DNA of 7,395 nt from contig CAWUJK010000045.1 in the NCBI GenBank assembly GCA_963922865.1, positions 1 through 7,395 of the forward strand. Reading direction: 5' to 3'. The stretch comes from CAWUJK01 sp963922865 (GTDB taxonomy: Bacteria; Patescibacteriota; Gracilibacteria; BD1-5; UBA6164). The notes under the pieces are model-generated. The model was not told the DNA's origin. It saw only the letters and a program-made list of their open reading frames with translations, and did no database searches. The translations under genes were made by a program, and so were the position numbers. Every line of letters starts with the position of its first letter. Positions within the stretch are counted from its first letter, which is position 1. Below are positions 1 to 5,758 of the stretch, piece by piece.

Positions 1-54
1 ATGAAACAGGAAGCCATCAACTATAATATATCTTATTTAGTTGTGGTGGTTCAC
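1..54 (+). mobile_element. Right-end remnant of an IS200/IS605-type (TnpB) element
   Basis: The stretch has the layout of an IS605/IS1341 right end: AAACAGGAAGCC, an imperfect stem (AACTA pairs with TAGTT, then a bulge and further pairs), and a closing GGTTCAC at 48-54. The order GAAGCC - hairpin - GGTTCAC is typical of the 3' border next to tnpB genes and its guide RNA. The tnpB body would lie left of position 1, outside the window. The short plus-strand frame from ATG at 1 is not a convincing gene. The call rests on motif resemblance only. Confidence 0.45.
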
Positions 55-353
55 TTAATTAACTCTAAGTCATTCATAATATAATTTTTTACACCTTTTT
101 TCATATTATCTGGCATAATAACATCTATTTTTAAATCCAAAAAATTTTCTAATTCTCTTTTTAAATTCATATAATCATATAGATCTAAAAATTCTTTAGG
201 TTCAACATATAAGTCAACATCACTATCAATATTTTGTTCTCATCTTGAGTATGATCCACAAAGGTAAACATGCCCTAGATTATATTTGGTATAAATATTA
301 TTAGCATCTTTTAACTTCATTAACATTGTATTTTTGGAAATTATTTTTCACAT
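33..353 (-). CDS. Minimal (MNT-type) nucleotidyltransferase
   Basis: A 106-aa protein when UGA is read as Gly (TGA at codons 2, 38 and 101). It has the MNT/pol-beta nucleotidyltransferase signature GSYSRGEQNIDSDVD at residues 33-47, giving G33-S34 and the metal-binding pair D45/D47. A third candidate carboxylate is D77 in KIDVIMP. Length fits stand-alone MNT proteins (about 100 aa). Such proteins are often antitoxins that AMPylate a HEPN RNase partner. No HEPN gene is visible, but the downstream side is occupied by the IS end, so a partner could lie beyond position 1. The last residues (GTTTTK after LELIK) are encoded by the IS border itself, so the insertion seems to have replaced the natural C-terminus by a few codons. 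Start chosen at the first ATG after an in-frame TAA; Met10 or Met12 are alternatives. No Shine-Dalgarno is seen. Confidence 0.8.
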
Positions 354-383
354 GCATAATTAGTTAACATACTATTATAAGAT

Positions 384-411
384 ATAATAATGAAATATTA
401 TATATATTCAA
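384..411 (-). promoter_or_regulatory. Putative promoter of the nucleotidyltransferase gene
   Basis: On the minus strand, TTGAAT (406-411) and TATTAT (384-389) are separated by 16 bp, about 30 bp upstream of the ATG at 353. The region is nearly pure AT, so chance matches are likely. Confidence 0.35.
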
Positions 412-437
412 ATTATTGTTATCTTGCTATTAAATGG

Positions 438-1889
438 TTACTCACAAAGATTTTTCAAAACAACATTTTCATTACCTTGTATTTCCTTAATTTTTTTATA
501 TCTCAAACATTCTTCAGAAGAAACTGGATCTTTTTTATCCCAAGCATCAAATAATGACTTATTTTTAGAAGAAATACCCCCCCTTCCTGGATAAGTTATA
601 TCCATATACATATATATTCTAGCAATATCTCATTTTATATCATCTTTAGGCTCTATTTTTCTGTCTTTAATTTCTACGTCACAAGAACCAAATTCTCTAT
701 TTTCTCAAGGAATCACAGAAAAAGAGTAATTACTTCTAATAGCATTTATTGATCATATAGAAGGAACTAGATTATACATATCAGACTCCATATATCTATA
801 TTCCATATTTACTTTTGATACACAATTTCTTCACTTAAATTCATTTCATTTAGAATCTATACAAGAATCATGTCATTCTCTCCATTCTATGAATGATTGT
901 CCAAAAGCATGGGCAGGAACAACATGCTCCCACTCAAGTCTTTTACTTCTACTTACATATTTTCAATTATCAGAAAATCCACAACCAGTATTATCTATAT
1001 TCTTACTAGAATCATAATCACATTCACAGTAAAAAGTATTTTGTTTTAAATTAATATTGTTATATATATTTCTTTCTAAATACTTTTTAGATTTATTAAA
1101 ACTATCATTAAAGGTATTTTTCTCAGGTTTATTATTTTCCTCTAATAAACTTTTTATCTTCTCATCTATTCCATTTATTAAAATATACTGAGAAGTTCCC
1201 TTTTTTACTTTTGATTTATACCTAAATATAGTTTTTCATAGTTTTATAATCTTCTTAGGATCTTTTTTATATAATATATCTAACTTTTTATTAATTTGTT
1301 TTAATTTATCTTCAGCTGAGAGTTTACTAGAAGATGTATCAGTAGTTTTTGTTGATGTTTTTTTATTTTCCTTCTTCTTTTCTAAGCATAAATTATAATC
1401 TTTTTTGAAGCTTCTAATGTTGCTACATTTTGAATAATTAGAGGTTTTCTTTTTCATTTCTTCAACTGTATAAATATTTTGTACTCTCATTAAAGTACTG
1501 CATTCAGATTTATTATGTTTATATTTATAAAACTTATAACAATTTTTAGATTTTTTTAATTCTTCTAAAACTTCAGCTTCAGAATATATATCTCATTCAA
1601 TTTCTATTTTATAACATGCACTTTTATCTGAAGAATTATTTGTTATTTCATAACACTTTTTTCAAGCTTTAAGTTGATCAATAATTTCTTGATCTGTTAA
1701 TTCTCTTTCCTCTTCTTTGTTATCATAGTGGTCATCATAATCTATATTTGGTATATATCCAGAATTATGGCAGTGATATCAAGAACTACTATTATGACAT
1801 CATGATGAATTTGTTCTTCATTTTGTTGCATTTGTTACAGCTGAAGAAAAAAAGAAAAGTATTATAGATATTAGTATTAATTTTTTCAT
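438..1889 (-). CDS. Secreted endonuclease I-family nuclease with N-terminal YHCH motif
   Basis: A 483-aa protein with 13 UGA-Gly codons. Residues 1-21 form a signal peptide (KK, a hydrophobic stretch, then A-rich), so the product is exported. Residues 24-41 carry GRTNSSGCHNSSSGYHCH, resembling the Cys/His-rich YHYH-type motif. Residues about 60-310 are a lysine-rich, partly coiled region with several Cys. The C-terminal part (about 311-483) is the endonuclease I/EndA/Vvn beta-beta-alpha-metal nuclease: EWEHVVPAHAFG at 319-330 (H322 the likely general base, E321 a metal ligand), NLVPS at 373-377 (N373 a metal ligand), RSNY, FGSCD, KGDIARIYMYM, then LFDAWDKKDPV and the IQGN motif. The fold is non-specific for DNA and RNA. 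The ATG has AAAGGA just upstream and lies 18 bp after parA, so the two are co-transcribed. It is much longer than EndA (about 235 aa) because of the N-terminal half. Likely roles are DNA degradation for nucleotide supply or attack on a host cell (inference). Confidence 0.88.
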
Positions 1890-1907
1890 TTCCTTTTTAG
1901 TTAATTT

Positions 1908-2915
1908 TTAATATTTTTCTAAAATAGATTCAATATTATTGAATAATTCTTCAAATTGAACTTTTGATAATTCTAGATTTTCTTTAGTTCCCTTAACCCC
2001 TTGAAAATCTTCTCATGGAATAAGTTCAAAAATAGCTTTACTTTTTATTTGTCAATCTGTAGGCAATTGTCAAAAATCTTTTATATTTATCAAAGACTCT
2101 CTCCATGATTTTTCAACTAATCCATTTTTACAATGTTTTTCAGACATGTATTTTTGTATAGAATATGGTATTTTATCAATCCATTCTCTATGAGATTTTA
2201 TAGCTTCTTTATTATACTGGTTATATGAATTTATTATATATCATATAAATAAACCTTCTCATGATAACACTTTTTCAGAAGATATTCATTTTGAAAGAGC
2301 TCTAGCTCATACTTTCCAATTCTTTTTCCATTTATCTAGAGTTTCTCAAAGATTTTCTATTCATTGAAGAGAAAAGGCATCTGGCATCAATGGTGTTATA
2401 AAATAATCTGAACAAAGCAAAACAACCCTGTTTAATAAATCTAAACTAGGTGAAACATCTATAATAAAAATATCTATGTCTTCATTTAGTCCTTTTTCTT
2501 GCAAAAATCTAGAAATCGCACTAGTTTGAAAATATCAAATTTCTTGTCATGATGATGCTTGATTATATGCAGTAATAAGTAAATCTTGATATCAAGAGAG
2601 CTTTAAACTTCATGGCATAATAGATAAGTTTTCTCTAACATCTTGAAATTCTATACTTGTATCAATATCTGATCATCCTTCTATTATTCACTTTAAAACT
2701 CAGTAAATATTATTATTGCTTCAACTAAATAGTGTCATGTCATAATTTTCTCATAACGCAAGCCTAGATAAATTACATTGAGGATCTAGGTCTACTAAAA
2801 CAGTTTTATATCCATTCTCCGCAAATTTAACAGCAGTATTATAAGCTATAGTTGTTTTTCAAACTCATCCTTTATTGTTTAGAAAAACTAATTTTTTACT
2901 TCTTTCAAAAATCAC
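1908..2915 (-). CDS. parA: ParA-family partition ATPase
   Basis: A 335-aa MinD/ParA-type ATPase with about 20 UGA-Gly codons. The deviant Walker A KGGVGKTT is at residues 15-22 with signature lysine K15; two of its glycines are TGA. Motif A' is VDLDPQCN (41-48) and Walker B is FIIDVSPSLD (150-159). The family uses ATP-dependent nucleoid binding to segregate plasmids, normally with a ParB and a parS site. No recognisable ParB is present; one of the small proteins upstream could be the partner. The start is uncertain because no ATG precedes the P-loop: GTG at 2915 puts the Walker A at a normal distance, and TTG at 2921 is an alternative. The gene lies 62 bp after the 77-aa gene and 18 bp before the nuclease gene. 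Confidence 0.93.
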
Positions 2916-2977
2916 AATCAATATATTTAATAATAATGTACTTATTATATATAATATTCTATCAAAAACAATACAAA

Positions 2978-3211
2978 TTATTTCTCTACTAAACTAATTA
3001 GTTTTTCTTTTACTACTTCACTAATATTACTTCCAAAAAACATGTACTTTCTATTAAATTTATTAAAAACTCACAAGAGTTCTCCTTTATTATTTTTTAT
3101 CAATTTCAAATAGTCATTATTTTTTTCAGAAAAAACATCAGTATTTTTAATTTTTCCTTCTATTAGTCTAAAATCCCTAACTGAAGGAGTTTCAAAGCAA
3201 ATTCATAACAT
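2978..3211 (-). CDS. Small protein of unknown function (77 aa) upstream of parA
   Basis: ATG-to-TAA frame of 77 codons with two UGA-Gly codons (MLG and LLG). I do not recognise it. It has no membrane segment and looks like a small mixed alpha/beta fold: a charged first half, a basic-aromatic centre (FNKFNRKYMFFG, about residues 49-60) and a helical tail (EVVKEKLISLVEK). It lies 15 bp after the 79-aa gene and directly before parA in one leftward operon. Position makes it a candidate partition partner or regulator, but nothing in the sequence proves this. Coding status rests on operon spacing and on the frame being open only under code 25. Confidence 0.6.
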
Positions 3212-3226
3212 AATACAAATTTAAAA

Positions 3227-3466
3227 TTATAAAGATCCTCTTATATCTTCCAACAAGTCTATCAACTCTATTCTTTTCTTTTCAGATATTTCTTCCTCAT
3301 CAAGAGATGTTTTAACACTTAATAATCACTTTAAGGGGTATTTGCTATTATTTTGAAGTCTTTTATATAGTGTATCTATGTTCATAATATGTATACATAT
3401 ATGTGGTTCTAAAAGACCTTTAATTTTAACCATAGATATCTCTAATTTAACTTCTTTTGTAATCAT
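3227..3466 (-). CDS. Small protein of unknown function (79 aa)
   Basis: ATG-to-TAA frame of 79 codons with one UGA-Gly codon (PLKG). No family is recognised. The N-terminal half alternates hydrophobic residues like a beta-rich segment (VKLEISMVKIKGLLEPHICI, residues 6-25). The C-terminal third is an acidic amphipathic helix (DEEEISEKKRIELIDLLEDI). Its start lies 2 bp after the stop of the 74-aa gene, the tight spacing of translational coupling. It belongs to the rep1-to-parA operon. Confidence 0.6.
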
Positions 3467-3468
3467 AA

Positions 3469-3693
3469 TTAATTATTTAAAAAGTAATCTTCCATGTAAT
3501 CTACATTTAGCATGTTTTCTTTATATATATTTGATAAAAAACAAATAAACTTTTCCTTATTCTGAGATAGTAGTTCTCTTTTTACTCTAAAAAGCAAAAG
3601 TGAATATCTATTACTCTCTAATCACTCAAATACAACTAAGCTGTATAAATTATTTACATAGTGATCTAATATATCTTTTTCCTGGTTTTCCAT
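3469..3693 (-). CDS. Small protein of unknown function (74 aa), coupled to rep1
   Basis: ATG-to-TAA frame of 74 codons with one UGA-Gly codon (FEG). It looks fully helical and is acidic at both ends (MENQEKD at the start, DYMEDYF near the C-terminus), with a basic middle helix (FRVKRELLSQNKEKF, about residues 35-49). No family is recognised. The ATG starts 2 bp after the rep1 stop codon, so its translation is probably coupled to rep1, and its stop is 2 bp before the next gene. The coupling suggests a role in replication or maintenance; this is inference. Confidence 0.6.
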
Positions 3694-3695
3694 AG

Positions 3696-4940
3696 TTATA
3701 TAGTTAATTCTAATTTTCTAAACTCTTTACTTACACACTTTGCAAAATATTTCTCCCTATTTTTAGCTTTTTCTAAAGCTAATCAAACAAAACGATCTAC
3801 TGTTCATGGTAACTTTTTAACAGCTTTTATATATAAATTAAAACTTTTATTCCAATTTCAATTTAACTTATCACATAATATTTTTGCTCTATAGCCAAAT
3901 TCTGAATGTTTATCTCAACTATTACTTAAAACATCTAATCTTTTTTGCATTAAATGTGATATTAAACCACTTTTTATAGAATTATGTTCTAATTCATTAA
4001 TTTCTTGTTGATATTGTCTTATAGTATCTGCTGTTTCAGAATATTTAGATGTTAAATTAGACTGTAGCCTAAATATTTCATTTTTTAAAAATAATATTCT
4101 TTCTTTATTATTAAATGAGTTTTCTTCTTTACCTTCTGTTGATGTAGATGAAAGTTCTGAAAGATTATGAGTCCTACTTTTAGAATAGTCTTTCCATTTT
4201 CATTTTTCTTTAAGTTTTTCTTCCACTCTAGCTCTTTCTAACTCATTAAGTTCTTCTAGTAAAGGTTTTAAATCATACCTATTTCTTCTTCTTATTTTAG
4301 TTTTTCAATGAAACTGCTCTTTTATTACTATTAATCATTTTTCTTCTAATGATTTAACACATCTTTGAAGTGTTTTTCTAGTTAATGGTGTTGTTTTTGT
4401 AGTATAATTAAGAGATATTTCTGATACTCAATTATCGTCTATATATCACAAAAGATATTTTAAAAATAAGTTTTCATTTATAGATATATTTAGTTTCTTT
4501 TGAAAAAAATCCAATGTTTTAGGTACTAAAACAAAAGAACAATTATCTAAACCACTTGATTCAGTTCAAAAAATACATTCATTATCAAAATCCATATATG
4601 TTTGGTTATTTAAAATATCTAATTTGCTAAATAATCAGTCTATTTTGTACGAATTAGTCGTAAACTTCCCTACTTCGTCTTTTCTTTTAAGAACTTCTAG
4701 ATATCATCTTTCTTTTAGATCATTAAGAGATCTTTGGAATGTTCTTATAGACGTTCAAGATCTTTCAGCTATTTTAGTTAAGTTAGGTATAATATCGTTT
4801 TTACCTATAATAAAGTTTTGTATTTTAAAAATTACATCTAAATCTCTAGAACTTAAATTAAGCTCTTTAGAATGTGAAAAAATATCTCTAGGGATTTTTG
4901 AGAATCTATTCAGAAATTTAAATTTTTTAAAAATTTTCAT
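3696..4940 (-). CDS. Putative plasmid replication protein with two winged-helix domains (Rep1)
   Basis: A 414-aa protein with 13 UGA-Gly codons. The first wHTH spans about residues 14-100 (IPRDIF entry; recognition part SGTSIRTFQRSLNDLKERGYLEV, with G62 and G79 from TGA). The second spans about 138-225 (TPLTRKTLQRCVKSLEEKGLIVI, followed by a basic wing KTKIRRRNRYD). A charged coiled coil follows (about 228-325), then a C-terminal helical domain (KAVKKLPGTVDRFVGLALEKAKNREKYF). Tandem winged helices are typical of theta-type initiators, but I cannot assign a named Rep family. The first ATG after the terminator-like hairpin is chosen; an in-frame TTG at 4988 would extend it by 16 residues but lies inside the regulatory stems. 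There is no Shine-Dalgarno. It heads a tight operon with three small genes and parA. Confidence 0.78.
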
Positions 4941-4943
4941 TAT

Positions 4944-4975
4944 AAAAAAGGAAAATATATAATTATATATTTTCC
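4944..4975 (-). terminator. Intrinsic terminator (attenuator) in the rep1 leader
   Basis: Positions 4950-4975 are a perfect 26-bp palindrome beginning GGAAAATATA on the minus strand and ending TTTTCC. It is followed on that strand by six T (4949-4944). The T run ends only 3 nt before the rep1 ATG. A terminator here cannot serve an upstream gene alone and must control entry of transcription into rep1. The stem is AT-rich apart from the GG/CC base. Confidence 0.65.
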
Positions 4976-4985
4976 CAAAATCCTT
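4969..4985. repeat. Arm 2 of 17-bp long-range inverted repeat (antiterminator)
   Basis: The plus strand reads ATTTTCCCAAAATCCTT, the exact reverse complement of 5154-5170. In a leftward mRNA this arm pairs with the transcript of 5154-5170. Its last seven bases (4969-4975) are also part of one strand of the terminator hairpin, so the two structures exclude each other. Confidence 0.75.
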
Positions 4986-5034
4986 CAAAAAACTATATAT
5001 TTCTGTAAAAAAACTACTTTTTTAAGTAAAAAAG

Positions 5035-5063
5035 TTTGCAATTATACAAAAATAAGATACAAT
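5035..5063 (+). promoter_or_regulatory. Promoter of the rep1-leader small RNA
   Basis: TTTGCA (5035-5040) and TACAAT (5058-5063) are 17 bp apart; TTGCAA at 5036-5041 with 16 bp is equivalent. Both boxes are near the sigma-70 consensus. Expected start is about 5069-5071. It points away from rep1 and has no gene behind it, only the structured transcript described next. Confidence 0.65.
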
Positions 5064-5153
5064 ATATGGGAGCTTGTTTTAAAACATCCCTATACGTTGC
5101 TTAAGCTCTTCTTTATAAATTAATCTAATCGGTCAAAATTAATCTAATTTATA

Positions 5154-5170
5154 AAGGATTTTGGGAAAAT
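5154..5170. repeat. Arm 1 of 17-bp long-range inverted repeat
   Basis: The plus strand reads AAGGATTTTGGGAAAAT, the perfect reverse complement of 4969-4985, across a 168-bp gap. It sits in the small RNA between hairpin II and the terminator, so part of it is unpaired in the RNA and free to bind the mRNA arm. Confidence 0.75.
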
Positions 5171-5202
5171 TAGCTATCTAAATTAGGTAGCTAATTTTTT
5201 TT
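5166..5202 (+). terminator. Intrinsic terminator of the small RNA
   Basis: AAAATTAGCTA (5166-5176) pairs with TAGCTAATTTT (5188-5198), and eight T follow the TAGCTAA core (5195-5202). The run of T is on the plus-strand side only, which sets the direction. Confidence 0.8.
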
Positions 5203-5211
5203 GTTTTTGTT

Positions 5212-5391
5212 TTAAGTATCTATTCAAAGATATTCTTTAATCTTGTCTTGTGCTTCATCAGAAACAACTTTCATCTTTTTATCTCTAGGGTTGTATGTAT
5301 ATTCTAAATTCAATTCTCTCATTAAAGAATCTAACTTAATGGTAGATATTTTTAGTTCTTCAGAAAATTCTGTTTTTCAAATTAAACTCAT
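5212..5391 (-). CDS. Small putative DNA-binding protein (59 aa), possible copy-control repressor
   Basis: A 59-aa frame, ATG to TAA, with UGA-Gly at residues 5 and 56. The pattern (FSEELKISTIKLDSLMRELNLEY, then a basic turn NPRDKKMKVV and a closing helix SDEAQDKIKEYLG) resembles a single MerR/excisionase-like winged helix: HTH, wing, C-terminal helix. It is too short and divergent for a firm family name. It lies directly upstream of the small RNA and rep1, with its stop 10 bp from the small RNA terminator. A near-consensus promoter stands 40-60 bp upstream, with palindromic repeats behind it. The order small DNA-binding protein - antisense RNA - rep resembles copR - RNAIII - repR of pIP501. 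Because no promoter is seen between this gene and rep1, rep1 is probably transcribed from the same promoter. Confidence 0.7.
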
Positions 5392-5429
5392 CTTTTGTAT
5401 TTTATTTTATTAAAAGCTTTTATGACCTA

Positions 5430-5457
5430 AGTATAATTATATTAAAAATAAATGCAA
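5430..5457 (-). promoter_or_regulatory. Promoter of the small DNA-binding gene, probably also of rep1
   Basis: On the minus strand, TTGCAT (5452-5457) and TATACT (5430-5435) are 16 bp apart, with a second possible -10 (TATAAT) six bases earlier. The expected start is near 5423. The sequence TTAGG (5426-5430) just past the -10 is a half-site of the palindromes at 5477-5512. Confidence 0.6.
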
Positions 5458-5476
5458 AAGTTTTTTAAAGTTTTTT

Positions 5477-5512
5477 TTTAGATAATCTAAGATACCTTTA
5501 GATAACCTAAGA
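5477..5512. repeat. Two 16-bp operator- or iteron-like direct repeats
   Basis: TTTAGATAATCTAAGA (5477-5492) and TTTAGATAACCTAAGA (5497-5512) differ at one base and are 20 bp apart, two helical turns. Each contains an inverted pair (TTAGAT / ATCTAA, with one mismatch in the second copy). They lie just upstream of the -35 box of the promoter at 5430-5457. They may be operators for the 59-aa protein or short iterons for a Rep protein; the spacing suits either. Confidence 0.6.
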
Positions 5513-5577
5513 ATAATATTTTTTACTTTATTAAAATTTTTACCTTCTTTAATAAATATATTCTATTATTACTATGT

Positions 5578-5678
5578 ATGGTCAAATTGTCGCCTGGTGA
5601 AATTTCAATACCTGTTTATAAGTTTACCTTTATTTTTATTTCACGTAAAGAAAAATGGATTGAAATAGGATTTTTTTT
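5578..5678 (+). other. Compact structured element ending in T8 (possible ncRNA or origin structure)
   Basis: In the 345-bp gene-free stretch 5392-5736 this part is less AT-rich than its surroundings (for example GTCGCCTGGTG at 5589-5599). Two interleaved pairings are possible: GTGAAAT (5597-5603) with ATTTCAC (5638-5644), and ATTTCAAT (5602-5609) with ATTGAAAT (5659-5666), the latter extended by CC/GG. CTTTA/TAAAG (5628-5632, 5646-5650) is also available. AGGA and eight T (5671-5678) follow, as in an intrinsic terminator on the plus strand. Only a weak upstream promoter is seen (TTTACC / TATTAT, 19 bp). It could be a small RNA, a single-strand origin or a nick site. Confidence 0.4.
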
Positions 5679-5714
5679 ATTTATTATATATTTATAAAGA
5701 ACTCCCTATAAATG

Positions 5715-5758
5715 ATATATAAAAGAACTAAGTTAATTAACTTAGTTCTTTTATATAT
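5715..5758. terminator. Perfect 44-bp palindrome, terminator of rep2
   Basis: The 22-bp arms meet with no spacer (centre GTTAATTAAC at 5732-5741). The outer arms are A-rich on one side and T-rich on the other, so it can terminate in both directions. The rep2 stop codon (5737-5739) lies at its centre, so the last seven codons of rep2 are inside the structure. Confidence 0.75.

Larger units (their letters stand above)
5068..5202 (+). ncRNA. Small RNA antisense to the rep1 leader
   Basis: A non-coding stretch of about 135 nt with its own promoter and intrinsic terminator. Hairpin I is at 5068-5090 (GGGA pairs with TCCC, with inner TGTT/AACA). Hairpin II is at 5111-5156: a 12-bp stem (CTTTATAAATTA with TAATTTATAAAG), a 3x3 internal loop, 4 more pairs and loop CGGTCAAA. 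It also contains ATTAATCTAAT as a direct repeat (5119-5129, 5138-5148). The terminator is at 5166-5202. It is fully complementary to any leftward mRNA reaching rep1 from the upstream promoter and includes the complement of one antiterminator arm. By layout it corresponds to pT181 RNAI or pIP501 RNAIII, with no claim of sequence homology. Two long inverted repeats in non-coding DNA could also be origin structure. Confidence 0.65.

Noticed and set aside
576..582. Frameshift in the nuclease gene at the run of seven C
   Set aside because: With seven C the frame continues correctly from YPGRGG into the conserved SLFDAWDKKDPV segment, so no shift is needed.
1236..1490. Separate 84-aa protein on the minus strand
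   Set aside because: It is an internal piece of the secreted nuclease bounded by a TGA codon that is read as Gly.
4624..4962. Plus-strand frame opposite the rep1 N-terminus
   Set aside because: It is antisense to a well-supported wHTH domain and has no recognisable protein; it is a shadow of rep1.
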